NCBI GenBank assembly: GCA_964604675.1
Contig: CAZSAT010000034.1
Span: 1 to 60,037 of the forward strand
DNA length: 60,037 bases
Source: CAZSAT01 sp964604675
GTDB lineage: Bacteria; Myxococcota_A; UBA796; CAJQPC01
Reading direction: 5' to 3'
The position numbers were made by a program, and so were the translations under genes. This document shows positions 37,980 through 46,574 of this stretch, in pieces (the stretch's first letter is position 1; every line of letters begins with the position of its first letter). Below the pieces are notes generated by a model that saw nothing but the letters and a program-made list of their open reading frames with translations, had not been told where the DNA came from and ran no database searches.

Positions 37980-39113
37980 GTGCCCTCCCCCTCGCTCCTC
38001 GTGATCGGCGCCGGCCCCTCGGGGCTGGCGGCCGCCTGGGCCGCTCGCCGCGCGGGCGTGCCGGCGGAGGTCGTCGACATGGCGGGAGCGGTCGGCGGCC
38101 AGGCGCGGACGTGGTCGTTCCGCGAAGACGTCGGCACCTTTCGGGTCGATGCCGCGCCTCAGGACTGCAGCCATGCCCTGTCGGAGGAGCTGCTGGGCGC
38201 CCGCCTGCTCACCGTGCGAACGGCGGCCAGGTCCACGCTCCAGGTCGACCCGGGGGCCACCTCGGGGCAGCCCGGCGTGAAGAAGGTCTGGGGCACCACG
38301 GAGTTGACCACCGACACACGCTGGCCCTGGCGCGTGGCGGCCCCTCGGTTCCGCTACCCCGCACACGGCGCCGGGGAGCTGATGGAGGCCCTGTCCACCC
38401 ACCTCGCGGTGGGGGGCGTGCGCCTCACCCTGGAGACCCAGGTGGTGCGGCTGTCCACCGATCGGGACCGGGTGGTAGAGGTCGTGCTCGCGGACGGGCG
38501 CCACCTGCAGCCCGCCTGGATCACCTGCTCCGCCTCGCTTCCCGACCTGGTTCGCCTGGTCAGGCCCCGCCCGCCTCGCGAGGTCCTGGACGCGGCGACG
38601 CGCCTGGCCTACCGCAACCAGGTCGGCTGCCTGTTGACCCTGGCCGGAGAGGCCGTGGGCAGCGCACAGTGGACTGCGTGGCCCGACCCCGCCGTGCCCT
38701 TCGCACGCACCACCGAGCCGGCGAACCTGTCGCGTTCCCTCTCACCGCCCGGCTTCACGTCGTTGCTGGTCGACAACTGGTGCGGCCCCGAGGACGAGCT
38801 CTGGACCCTGGGCACCGACGAGTTGGTCGCGCGCACGACCCGCACGCTGGGTCGGCTGGGTGTGCTCGACCCTGGTCGCGTCCGACGCGGCTACCGGATC
38901 GCCACCCGCCACGCCCTGCCCGTGCCCGCGGCCGGCCACGAGCGCGCGCTGGCGACCGTCCAGCGTTGGATGGCGAGCTTCCGAAACCTGCTCCCCCTGG
39001 GCCAGGGCGCGACCTTCCGACCGCTCACGTTGCCGATGGCGTTCGATCAGGGGCTCGGCGCCCTCACCGCGCTGCGCCGCAACGCCATCCGCCGAACGGC
39101 GTCAGAACGCTAG
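37980..39113 (+). CDS. FAD-dependent amine-oxidase/protoporphyrinogen-oxidase-like protein
   Basis: A 377-residue flavoprotein starting at GTG. It has the N-terminal dinucleotide motif LVIGAGPSGLAAAWAARRAG, an Asp-containing second strand (AEVVDMAGAVGGQARTW) and FRYPAHGAGELMEALSTHL, the substrate-domain motif of NAD(P)/FAD amine oxidases and protoporphyrinogen oxidases. The C-terminal FAD-closing motif GxG..ALTA is degenerate (MAFDQGLGALTALRR). Substrate unknown; shorter than the 450-residue family norm. Its end overlaps the convergent gene at 39102 by 12 bp. Confidence 0.8.
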   Translation: MPSPSLLVIGAGPSGLAAAWAARRAGVPAEVVDMAGAVGGQARTWSFREDVGTFRVDAAPQDCSHALSEELLGARLLTVRTAARSTLQVDPGATSGQPGVKKVWGTTELTTDTRWPWRVAAPRFRYPAHGAGELMEALSTHLAVGGVRLTLETQVVRLSTDRDRVVEVVLADGRHLQPAWITCSASLPDLVRLVRPRPPREVLDAATRLAYRNQVGCLLTLAGEAVGSAQWTAWPDPAVPFARTTEPANLSRSLSPPGFTSLLVDNWCGPEDELWTLGTDELVARTTRTLGRLGVLDPGRVRRGYRIATRHALPVPAAGHERALATVQRWMASFRNLLPLGQGATFRPLTLPMAFDQGLGALTALRRNAIRRTASER

Positions 39114-39464
39114 CTCCTCTCCCAGGTCAGCACCCGCGCCCGCCGCCACGCACTCGGCGGCCTGCCACGCCGCGGGGGTCCACGTCCCGATCACGTCGCC
39201 GCTCCAGGTCATGGAGGCCGCGTAGCCCTGTTCCACCGCGTGGAGCAGTGCCGCGACCTGGTCCGACGCCAACCACACCAGCGCCTCGGAGTCGGGCCGC
39301 GCGTGCACGTACCGTCGGAACACCGCTCGCAGCCCGATCTCACTCGACGGCGCGCCGCTCACCACGGGCTCCACCCGCACCTGCCTCACACGCGGGTCGA
39401 TGCAGACCGCCCAGGACTCGGTGGGCGCAGCTTCCCGATCGGCGACCACCAGGGTCCAGCTCAC
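39102..39464 (-). CDS. hypothetical protein coupled to a methyltransferase
   Basis: 120 residues. The GTG start overlaps the methyltransferase stop (GTGA). N-terminal MSWTLVVADREAAPTESWAV looks like a strand followed by a loop; the middle has LRAVFRRYVHARPDSEALVW and a helix ASDQVAALLHAVEQGY. Nothing recognisable and no signal peptide. Coupling suggests it works with the methyltransferase, perhaps as a small regulatory or substrate-binding subunit. Confidence 0.62.
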   Translation of the reverse strand: MSWTLVVADREAAPTESWAVCIDPRVRQVRVEPVVSGAPSSEIGLRAVFRRYVHARPDSEALVWLASDQVAALLHAVEQGYAASMTWSGDVIGTWTPAAWQAAECVAAGAGADLGEELAF

Positions 39465-40231
39465 AGCTTCCGTGCCGCCAGGAACGCCATCATGCCCACC
39501 AGCCGGAAGTCCACGATCGCGAGCCCGGCGGCGTCCAGGGCGCCCTCCAGCTCCTCGCGCGGCAGGAAGTTCATGGCGGTGGCGCGCGCGATGAGCGGCT
39601 GGAACAGCCGATAGCGGCGCGAGGTGGCCCGCGCCCCGGACAGGTTGGTGAAGCTCCCTCCCGGCGCGAGCACCCGACCGACCTCGGCGATGGCTTCAGC
39701 GGGGTCGGGAAAGAGGTGCAGCGACCCGCTCGAGTTCACGGCGGACAGGCTCTCGTCGCCGAACGGCAGCGACATCGCGTCACCGCGAACGAACAGCAGC
39801 GAGGGCGCGTCGACGCTGGCGCGCACGACCATCGCCTGGCTCAGGTCGAGGCCGATGACATCGCTGCCGTGGGTGCGGGCCAGGAAACGTGTGTAGCGAC
39901 CTGTCCCGCACGCGAGGTCGAGGATGGGGCCACCGGCGTCGCCGAGCCGCAGGTGTTCGCGCAGCCACGCCTCCTCCTCGGCCGGCTTGATGCCGCTCAC
40001 GAGCCGGGTGAGCGCCGGGCGCAGCACCGCCTCGTACTTCGTCACCAGCACCCGGGACTCCATCGCGGCCTGCCCCAGGCCACGGTGTTCGGGAGGCGGC
40101 CCATAGTCCAACACACCTTCGACAACGGGGAAGGTGGAACCGCAAGCCGGGCACTGTGAGGGGTCCGACAGGCTCACCCGACACCGGGGGCAGGCGAGCG
40201 CGGACAGGTGACTGGGCTTCGGTGCGGCCAT
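39461..40231 (-). CDS. SAM-dependent methyltransferase with N-terminal zinc ribbon
   Basis: 256 residues. Residues 14-32 hold a treble-Cys zinc ribbon (CPRCRVSLSDPSQCPACG), then a class I methyltransferase: ILDLACGTGRYTRFLAR (motif I), VIGLDLSQAMV, FVRGDAMSLPFGDESLSAVN and EVGRVLAPGGSF. This resembles UbiE/RlmA-like enzymes, in which the ribbon can bind rRNA or a protein. The substrate is unknown. The start is 22 bp from the divergent phosphoesterase gene. Confidence 0.87.
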   Translation of the reverse strand: MAAPKPSHLSALACPRCRVSLSDPSQCPACGSTFPVVEGVLDYGPPPEHRGLGQAAMESRVLVTKYEAVLRPALTRLVSGIKPAEEEAWLREHLRLGDAGGPILDLACGTGRYTRFLARTHGSDVIGLDLSQAMVVRASVDAPSLLFVRGDAMSLPFGDESLSAVNSSGSLHLFPDPAEAIAEVGRVLAPGGSFTNLSGARATSRRYRLFQPLIARATAMNFLPREELEGALDAAGLAIVDFRLVGMMAFLAARKL

Positions 40232-40240
40232 GCCTTGGAG

Positions 40241-40246
40241 TAGCCT
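40241..40246 (+). promoter_or_regulatory. -10-like element close to start codon (TAGCCT)
   Basis: TAGCCT ends seven bases before the ATG at 40254, with no Shine-Dalgarno sequence in between. Leaderless initiation is likely; the in-frame ATG at 40230 upstream would then not be used. Confidence 0.38.
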
Positions 40247-40253
40247 GGACCGC

Positions 40254-41159
40254 ATGATCTGGCTGTGGCTTTCCTGCGACGCGGACCCGGTGCCAGACAC
40301 CGCTACCGACACCTCGCCCCCCGAGTCGTCCGCGCCCTTCGCCCCCCTCTTCTCCTTCGCCGCGATCGCCGATCCACACATCTCCGCCAAGAGCGGGGAC
40401 GCCAACGAGCGCCTGCTCGCAGCCCTGGACTGGATCGACCTGGAGGCGGAGGCGCGCGGCATCGAGCTCCTGCTGGTGCTCGGCGACATCGGATGGGGCG
40501 ACGGCCTGGAGCCGAGCCGCGCGCTGTTGGACACCTCGACCGTGCCTTACGTCCCGGTCATCGGTGACAACGAAGGCCACGCGGGCGACGGGGAGCGCTT
40601 CGACACGGTGTTCGCCGACGCCAGGGAGCGCCTCGCCGACACCTACACCGACTATGTCGAGGAGGCCATTCCGGTCTGGGACGAAGGGCTCGGACGCGAC
40701 ATCTGGCTCCAGAACTTCGCCTTCACCCACCCATCGGGAATCCGCTTCGTGGTGCTGGACTGGGCGAGCCGTGACCCGGATCTCGTGGCGGGCGAGATGG
40801 GCGACCTGCACGACATCGAGGGCGGCACCTGGTCCTTCTTCTCCACCCAGATCGGTCGCTGGGAGGGCCCCGACGAGAGCCTGATCATGGCCAGCCACAA
40901 CCCGATGGTCGTGGTGCCCGGCGGCTTCTACGAAGACGACGACGCCCGCATCTCGGCGCTCACGGGTCTGCACAGCCTGCGCGTGGCCGACAACTACGCC
41001 GGTCACCTGCACGGCAACCACAGCGAGACCCGCGAGGCCGGCTACGACGTGACCATCCTGGACGCGACCTGGGACGATGAGGTCACGGTGCTCGTGGTCG
41101 AGGTGTCCGGAAATGGCAGTGGCTTCCTGCACACCCGCGAGCTCGTGGTGGTGCAGTAG
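40254..41159 (+). CDS. secreted calcineurin-like phosphoesterase lipoprotein
   Basis: 301 residues; MIWLWLSC puts the lipobox cysteine at 8, followed by a TATDTSPPESS tether. Metallophosphoesterase motifs: AAIADPHISAK, LVLGDIGWGD, PVIGDNEGH (the GDNE variant of GNHE), MASHNPMV and YAGHLHGNHS. All are consistent with a two-metal phosphoesterase outside the cytoplasm. Smaller than the one at 23282 and lacks C-terminal sandwich modules. Substrate unknown. An in-frame ATG at 40230 is an alternative start. Confidence 0.83.
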   Translation: MIWLWLSCDADPVPDTATDTSPPESSAPFAPLFSFAAIADPHISAKSGDANERLLAALDWIDLEAEARGIELLLVLGDIGWGDGLEPSRALLDTSTVPYVPVIGDNEGHAGDGERFDTVFADARERLADTYTDYVEEAIPVWDEGLGRDIWLQNFAFTHPSGIRFVVLDWASRDPDLVAGEMGDLHDIEGGTWSFFSTQIGRWEGPDESLIMASHNPMVVVPGGFYEDDDARISALTGLHSLRVADNYAGHLHGNHSETREAGYDVTILDATWDDEVTVLVVEVSGNGSGFLHTRELVVVQ

Positions 41160-41161
41160 AC

Positions 41162-41923
41162 CTACAGGTTGTCGTCGATCCAGGTGTCCAGGCTCTCGGC
41201 GTCGCCGGCCCAGTTGCTGATCAGCGTGTTGGCGGCGCCCTCCGAGGCATCCCCGGTCGACATGTCCATGGTCAACCAGCTCGCGTGCACGCGGGTGGTG
41301 CCGTTGCCGGCGGGCAGGTTGACGCCGACGTAGTACTGGTCGCCGATCTCGAGGTCGAGCTTGGTGCCTGTGGACGGCTCGGTGAGCCACCACCGCTGCA
41401 GGAAGCTCCAGCCCGCACCGGTCTCGACCCAGCGGTACTCGATCCGTCGGTCCGCGGTGACCTCACCGAGCAAGCCCCAATCGGCCACCGAGTGCACGCT
41501 GCCCTCCGCCCAGAGGCAGCTCCGATCGACGATGCACCCCTCCCCCTCGTCCCAGGTGCGCTCGTAGGTCAGGTACACGTCCGGCGCGATGTCCTTCCAG
41601 TCGTACTGGGTCAGGGCCTCCATCAACGGACCGGCCCCGTGGGGGCTGGGGGTCAAGAGGCTCACGCCCGCCAGCCCGTCCACCCCGTGCTCGTGCCCCG
41701 CCAGGTCGCTCACCGCCTCGGTCCCGAGCTGCGAGAGCGTGACGCCCTCTTCGGCGAGGGTCGCGTTCTCCCCGACCCCCAGCCACGCCGACAGGTTGTC
41801 GAGGCCGGCCACGAGGTAGGCCTCGTCGTCGGTGGCGGTGTGCTCGAAGAGGTACGCGACGAGGGCCTCGTAGTCCTCCGGCGCCTCGGGGGGGGCGCAC
41901 GCCAGCAGCGCGACGAGGATCAG
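41162..41923 (-). CDS. lipoprotein of unknown function, probable CTG start
   Basis: 253 residues. No in-frame ATG, GTG or TTG lies between the aminotransferase stop and the lipobox; CTG at 41923 overlaps the stop as CTGA and would give MILVALLAC (cysteine at 9), matching the style of the other lipoproteins. The body has DYEALVAYLFEHTATDDEAY, GLDNLSAWLGVGENATLAE and repeated WT/YY strand motifs (KLDLEIGDQYYVGVNLPAG). No family recognised. The start codon call is the weak point. Confidence 0.6.
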   Translation of the reverse strand: MILVALLACAPPEAPEDYEALVAYLFEHTATDDEAYLVAGLDNLSAWLGVGENATLAEEGVTLSQLGTEAVSDLAGHEHGVDGLAGVSLLTPSPHGAGPLMEALTQYDWKDIAPDVYLTYERTWDEGEGCIVDRSCLWAEGSVHSVADWGLLGEVTADRRIEYRWVETGAGWSFLQRWWLTEPSTGTKLDLEIGDQYYVGVNLPAGNGTTRVHASWLTMDMSTGDASEGAANTLISNWAGDAESLDTWIDDNL

Positions 41924-43434
41924 ACCCTCGCTTCGCTCGAGATGGCTGGCGCCTTCAGCGCAGGTCCCGTGAAGTGCCGGACGCCCTGTCGCACCAGATC
42001 GACGATCAGGTCCACCTCTGCCCGGGTCACGCCGAAGTGCGGGGTGAAGCGAAGAGAGTTCTCGCCGCCATGGATCACCCCGAGACCGTGTTTGCGAAGC
42101 CACGTCTCGATGCCGTCCCAGCCTACGACCGCGATGCCTTCCAGCTCCGCCGAGAAGAGCAGACCCGTGCCCTGCACCTTGGTCACCACGCCCGGGAACT
42201 CGTTCATCAGGCCAGCGAGCCCGTCGAGGAAGTCCTGCCCGCGATCCCGGATGTTGGCGCGGATCTCGGGGGTGAGACCATCGAGCACCGCGCAGCCGAC
42301 CTCGAGCGCCCGGGGGTTCGTGGTCATGGTGTTGCCATAGATGCCGCGTACGTAGAGCGCGGACGCGCGGCTCGTGAGGCCGAGCACGCTCAGGGGGTAC
42401 TGGCCCGCGTTGAGGGCCTTCGACCAGGTCTCGAGGTCGGGCGCCGCCGCGTCCTCGAAGCCGGGGTAGTCGACGAACGACAGGTAGCCGGTGCCGCGGA
42501 GCCCGGCCTGGATGCTGTCGACGAGCAGGAGCGAGCCGTGGGCCAGGGTGAGCTCGCGCGCGACGTCGTAGAACGGCCGGGAACAGGCGAGCCCCGGGTC
42601 CCCTTCGCCCATCACCGGCTCGATCAACATCATCTCGATGAACACGCCCTCACGCTCGGCCTGCGCAAACGCCGCCCGGAGCGCCTCGACGTCGTTGGGC
42701 GGCACCGTGATGAGGTTGTTGTTGTCGCGGTGGGTGCGGAGGTGCTTCCGGTAGGTGCCGAGGCACGAGTCCGAGGCCTGGGCGGGCCGGTCGGTCCGCC
42801 CGTGGAAGCTGCCCTCCAACGAGAGGATCTTCACCGGACGTCCGGCGTGGCTGGCGCCGGGCGCAGTGTGCCGCGCAGCGTTGACGTCGGCGATGCGGAA
42901 CGCGACCGTCACGGCCTCCGAGCCCGAGTTCATGCAGATGAACTTGTCGAACGGGCAGCCGCCGCGGGTCTGGCCGACCTCGCGCTGCAGGCGGTCGGTG
43001 AAGCGCTTGTGCGTGAGGCTCGCGGTCATCACGTTCGCCATCACGTGGCTCTCGCCCATCACCGCCATGATGCCGCTGGGCCCATGCCCCATGCCCAGCA
43101 TGCCGTACCCGCCGTTGTCGTGGAGGACCGCGCCGTGGGTCGTGACCACCCAGGGTCCCGCCGCCGCCAGCGCCACGTAGGGGTTGACGGTCTCGGCCGG
43201 GTAGAAGTTCACGATCTCGGTCTGGAGCGCCGCGACCAGCTCGGCTTCGGACCCGGCAAGCAGGGTGCCCAGCTCGCCCTGCAGCGACTGGTGTCGAGCC
43301 CAGGCCTCCTCGATGGCGCGCCCGAGCGTGGTGTCGCTCGCCAGGAAGTCCGAGAGCACCGCGTCGGTGAGCCCCTCGGTCTGGCGGGTTCCGCCGAAGT
43401 CGCGGAGGGCGTGGAGGGTCGACAGAGCCGTCAT
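41920..43434 (-). CDS. class III pyridoxal-phosphate aminotransferase
   Basis: A 504-residue fold-I enzyme. It has FICMNSGSEAVTVAFRIA (PLP phosphate site), GSFHGRTDRPAQASDS, the acidic LLLVDSIQAGLRGTGYLSF (pyridine-N Asp), ETWSKALNAGQYPLSVLGL with the Schiff-base Lys, and YGNTMTTNPRALEV. Class III enzymes transaminate omega-amino groups such as GABA, diamines or lysine. It carries an N-terminal extension of roughly 90 residues. GAGG lies seven bases before the ATG. Its stop overlaps the lipoprotein start at 41923. Confidence 0.9.
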   Translation of the reverse strand: MTALSTLHALRDFGGTRQTEGLTDAVLSDFLASDTTLGRAIEEAWARHQSLQGELGTLLAGSEAELVAALQTEIVNFYPAETVNPYVALAAAGPWVVTTHGAVLHDNGGYGMLGMGHGPSGIMAVMGESHVMANVMTASLTHKRFTDRLQREVGQTRGGCPFDKFICMNSGSEAVTVAFRIADVNAARHTAPGASHAGRPVKILSLEGSFHGRTDRPAQASDSCLGTYRKHLRTHRDNNNLITVPPNDVEALRAAFAQAEREGVFIEMMLIEPVMGEGDPGLACSRPFYDVARELTLAHGSLLLVDSIQAGLRGTGYLSFVDYPGFEDAAAPDLETWSKALNAGQYPLSVLGLTSRASALYVRGIYGNTMTTNPRALEVGCAVLDGLTPEIRANIRDRGQDFLDGLAGLMNEFPGVVTKVQGTGLLFSAELEGIAVVGWDGIETWLRKHGLGVIHGGENSLRFTPHFGVTRAEVDLIVDLVRQGVRHFTGPALKAPAISSEARV

Positions 43435-43497
43435 GGAAACCTCGGAGCTGGTCCCGCCAAGCTAACCGGCGATCGCGGGTGCGCGCGCCCCGAGCGG

Positions 43498-44733
43498 CTA
43501 CGCCACGGTCTCCACCCGGGGCAGCGCGAGCAGGTCGAGCAGATCCCCGACGAAGCCTCCGAAGCCGCCGGACTCGGCGCTGCCCAGGTAGGCGTCGATG
43601 AGTGCGAGGGGTTCGTTGCGAGCGAGCTGCGACAGCTTGTAGACGCTCACCTCGCCCGTAGCGCCCTCCAGGAAGGTGTTGAGCCCCGTGCTGCGGTGGG
43701 TGCGCCAGGCGCGGATCTCACGGTTGGTTCCGCGAGCGTCGACGAGCCGGCTGAGCTGCTCGTCGAGCTCGACCACCGCCGAGGCCACCGCCTTGGCCGT
43801 GTCCTTGTCGAGCTCCGTGTCCGGGGCGTAGGTGCCCGGCTCGACGCCGAGCGCCGCCCACAGCCCTGTGCGGTCGTCCTCGAGCGTGACGGCGGTTGCC
43901 GACTCGATCACCACAGCGTCCGCCGCCGTGTCGTAGCGCGCCGACACTCCCGTCTCCGCCATCCAGTCGAGCACGTCCTGCAGGCTGTCGGTCGTCGGGT
44001 CGATCGCGATGACGTGCCCGTTCACGCTGACGGTGCCCGGCTCCACGGGCAGGACCTCCGCCATGGGCGCCTCGAGGTCCGAGACCCGAGCCACGCTCTC
44101 GGTCACCTCCTCGGGCTCCTGGGCCAGCAGCTCGGCCGCATCGTCCGCCGCCGTGAGGGTCAGCTCGAAGGTCTCGCCGTAGCTGATCTTGCCCTCGCCC
44201 AGGGTGATCGAGAAGCCCCACTCGGTCTCGAAGGGCGTCCCAGGGGCCGCGCCCCAGTCCCACTCCAGCATGCCGAGCTCCTCGCCATCGGCGTCGAAGA
44301 CGTCCAGCTTGACCTGGTGGTCGGGGTCGCCCACCTCACGGCTGCGATGCGCCATGAAGGTCATGGTCGTGCTGTGCTCGCCGTTGTAGCTGCCCGAGAT
44401 CGTGACGGCCGACGTGGCCCGCACCAGGCTCCGGCCGCTGCGTGGGGCCCACTCGGGCTCCGTCGGGGTGACCGTGCCCTCCGGGTCGGGCGGCTCGGTG
44501 ACGGTGACGACCTCGTCGACCTCGCTCAGGTCCAGGCCCAGGACCGCACCCGTGATGCTGGTTCCCTCGCCGGCGATCTGGTCCCGAAGCCCCAACAAGG
44601 TGCTGGTCGCGACGTCCACGGCAGCCGCTGCGCGCTCCTGGCGCCCCTCGTCGATCACGCGCCGCCCCGTGGCCGAGGCCGTCTGCAGGCTCAGGGTCGC
44701 CGTCACCGAGGCGGCTGCATCGACCGGGTACAA
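43498..44733 (-). CDS. FliD-like flagellin hook-IN-motif protein (orphan)
   Basis: 411 residues from a TTG with GAGGAGG six bases upstream. N-terminal 60 residues are helical (SLQTASATGRRVIDEGRQER). Residues about 120-200 form a beta module (VTISGSYNGEHSTTMTF, LDVFDADGEELGMLEW, FSITLGEGKISYGETFELTL). Then VSVNGHVIAIDPTTDSLQDV plus ARYDTAADAVVIES is a clear hook-IN (flagellin hook inner) motif as in FliD/FlgK. The C-terminus lacks a typical FliD coiled coil. No other flagellar gene is in the window, so this may be a filament-cap-like adhesin or a flagellar gene apart from its cluster. Confidence 0.72.
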   Translation of the reverse strand: MYPVDAAASVTATLSLQTASATGRRVIDEGRQERAAAAVDVATSTLLGLRDQIAGEGTSITGAVLGLDLSEVDEVVTVTEPPDPEGTVTPTEPEWAPRSGRSLVRATSAVTISGSYNGEHSTTMTFMAHRSREVGDPDHQVKLDVFDADGEELGMLEWDWGAAPGTPFETEWGFSITLGEGKISYGETFELTLTAADDAAELLAQEPEEVTESVARVSDLEAPMAEVLPVEPGTVSVNGHVIAIDPTTDSLQDVLDWMAETGVSARYDTAADAVVIESATAVTLEDDRTGLWAALGVEPGTYAPDTELDKDTAKAVASAVVELDEQLSRLVDARGTNREIRAWRTHRSTGLNTFLEGATGEVSVYKLSQLARNEPLALIDAYLGSAESGGFGGFVGDLLDLLALPRVETVA

Positions 44734-44739
44734 CGGACC

Positions 44740-44746
44740 CCTCCTC
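44740..44746 (-). promoter_or_regulatory. ribosome binding site fixing the TTG start at 44733
   Basis: GAGGAGG followed by ggtccg and TTG. The strong site is the reason for choosing TTG 44733; ATG or GTG codons further upstream lie inside or beyond the divergent FG-GAP gene. Confidence 0.6.
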
Positions 44747-44806
44747 GCGCGTGCTGTTCTCCCCCGCTTCGGCCCGCTCCGTGCACCCTTGAGGGCAGGA
44801 GCCACA

Positions 44807-46141
44807 ATGCCTTCCCACCTGATTCCGCTCGTCGCGCTCGCGTGCACGTGCTCGCCAGCCCCCGACGGCGAGACGGCCAGTGCCCCGGACAGCTCCTCGG
44901 ACACTGCGACCGAGACCGCCGACACGGGCGACACGGCGCCACCGCACACCGGCCTGATCGGCGACACCGACACGGGCGCCGCCGTACCGGAACCCGGACC
45001 TTGGACGTGGGCCGCCACGATGACGTCCGAGGAGGACGACTGGACGGGCCGCGCGCTCGCGGGGCTGGGCGACCGGGACGGCGACGGCCACGAGGATCTG
45101 GCCGTCGGGGCCCCCAACGCCGAGGCCGGAGCGGTGTGGGTCTTCTCGGGGCTCTCCGAGCCCTCCCAGGTGTCCGGAGAGTCGCCCTACGATCTCGCGG
45201 GCTACGCGGTCGCCGGCGCGGGAAGCTGGCTGGTGGTCGGCGCGCCCGGGCAGGACGCGGAGGCCGAGAGCGGCGGAGCCGCCTACTTCACGGCGGGGGG
45301 GGATCTTGCGGGTGCGGCCGGGAAGCTCACCGGGAGGGAACAGGGGGGCTCCGTCGGCGCTGTGCTCGCTCCCATCGGCGCGCGCATGGCGGTCTCCGCG
45401 AGCGGCGAGGGCGTGGGCGGCCGAGCCTACGTGGTCCCTGCGGGCTCGGGCCGCTTCTCCATCGGCGACGTGGCGCAGCTCGTGGTCGAGGCGGACCAGG
45501 CCGGCATGCAGCTGAGCGTGGGCCTCGCGGCTGGCGACCTGGACGGCGACGGACTGGACGAGCTCGTGGTCGGTGCCCCCGCCGAGGGCGACCACGAGAC
45601 CGGCAGCGGGTTCGTGGTGGTGGTCTCCGGAGAGGCGAGCGGCACCGTGCTCAGCTCCGACGCCGACCTCGTCTTCACCGGCGATCCGGAGGTCCACCTC
45701 GGTCGCTCGGTGGCCACCGGCGATCTCGATGGCGACGGCTCGCCGGAGCTCGCGAGCGGCGCGTACTGGGGGGGCGAGAAGCGCGCCGGGGAGGTGTGGG
45801 TGTGGAGCGGTCAGCCCGAAGCGTCGGACGAGCCGGTGGCCGTGCTGACCGGCGACGGCGACTACGCCTACGGCGGCATCGCGGTGGCGGTCTTCGATGG
45901 GGGCCTGGCCGTCGGCGAGTACGGGCTCGACGAGGTGGGTGCGGTGCGCTGGTTCGAGGGCCCGCTGAGTGGTTCCGTCCGGCTGGAGGACGCCGACGAG
46001 ACCCTCTGGGGCGAGACGAAGGGCGGGGCCTTCGGGTACACGCTCGCAGGTGTCGGCGACTTCACGGGCGGCGGCTTCGAGGACCTCGCGGTGGGGGCCT
46101 ACGTGGCGGGGGAGGCGCACCTCTTCAGCCGGGACCCGTGA
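44807..46141 (+). CDS. FG-GAP/integrin-alpha-like repeat lipoprotein
   Basis: 444 residues. AGGAG precedes the ATG. MPSHLIPLVALAC gives a lipobox cysteine at 13, then an Asp/Thr/Ser tether (SSSDTATETADTGDT). The rest is a beta-propeller of FG-GAP repeats with calcium loops: GLGDRDGDGHEDLAVGAPNA, AAGDLDGDGLDELVVGAPAE, ATGDLDGDGSPELASGAY and GVGDFTGGGFEDLAVGAY. Probably a surface-exposed, Ca2+-bound adhesin or binding protein. Divergent from the hook-IN gene. Convergent with the next gene, 53 bp away. Confidence 0.85.
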   Translation: MPSHLIPLVALACTCSPAPDGETASAPDSSSDTATETADTGDTAPPHTGLIGDTDTGAAVPEPGPWTWAATMTSEEDDWTGRALAGLGDRDGDGHEDLAVGAPNAEAGAVWVFSGLSEPSQVSGESPYDLAGYAVAGAGSWLVVGAPGQDAEAESGGAAYFTAGGDLAGAAGKLTGREQGGSVGAVLAPIGARMAVSASGEGVGGRAYVVPAGSGRFSIGDVAQLVVEADQAGMQLSVGLAAGDLDGDGLDELVVGAPAEGDHETGSGFVVVVSGEASGTVLSSDADLVFTGDPEVHLGRSVATGDLDGDGSPELASGAYWGGEKRAGEVWVWSGQPEASDEPVAVLTGDGDYAYGGIAVAVFDGGLAVGEYGLDEVGAVRWFEGPLSGSVRLEDADETLWGETKGGAFGYTLAGVGDFTGGGFEDLAVGAYVAGEAHLFSRDP

Positions 46142-46194
46142 GCGCTCGGCGACGGTGAAGGCACCACCACGACACAGGGCGCATCGACCAGTGT

Positions 46195-46569
46195 CTAATA
46201 CACGAGTTCGTCCCACAGATCGCGGTCGCCCAGGATCTCTATGGCGCTGGCCTCGAAGGAAGCCCATCCCGTCATCGCCGCCGGATCCGGGGCGCTTCCC
46301 GAACGTTCACTCTCCGCCAACCAGGCATCTCGGGCGTCGAGCAGGGCGCGGTGCGCAGACAACATCTCCTCGCGTTGCTGTCTTGAGACACGATCGCCCA
46401 TGCGACCATCCAAGAGGATGCTGAACTCCAGCTCAATGGCTGTCCGGTTCTCCATGGCTCCAGCAAAGACTTGTTCCCACATGCGCTCGACAAGGAGTTG
46501 TCGGCCCTCGTCGTCCAGCGCCTGGAGCGCAGCAATCTCCGCGCCGCTCCGTTCGATGCGAAGGCACAC
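46195..46569 (-). CDS. hypothetical protein downstream of sulfatase
   Basis: 124 residues from the GTG five bases after the sulfatase stop. Acidic and helical: SGAEIAALQALDDEGRQLL, RMWEQVFAGAMENRTAIELE, REEMLSAHRALLDARDAWLA. No family recognised. Base composition looks lower in G+C than its neighbours around 46330-46500 (codons such as aag, gaa, caa), which may mean a separate origin. Position suggests co-transcription with the sulfatase. Confidence 0.6.
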   Translation of the reverse strand: MCLRIERSGAEIAALQALDDEGRQLLVERMWEQVFAGAMENRTAIELEFSILLDGRMGDRVSRQQREEMLSAHRALLDARDAWLAESERSGSAPDPAAMTGWASFEASAIEILGDRDLWDELVY

Positions 46570-46574
46570 GATGG

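Noticed and set aside
40554..40590. GDNE in place of GNHE in the phosphoesterase at 40254 as a sign of inactivation
   Set aside because: The GDNE form occurs in active metallophosphoesterase subgroups, and all other motifs are present.
41974..46158. Very long open frame (1394 codons) on the plus strand; similar ones at 5722-9273, 14917-18117 and 25377-28367
   Set aside because: They run antisense to well-supported genes, have His/Arg/Pro-rich meaningless translations and are explained by high G+C at third codon positions.
46142..46194. Terminator between the FG-GAP gene and the convergent hypothetical gene
   Set aside because: Only a 4-bp GGTG/CACC stem is present, too weak to call.
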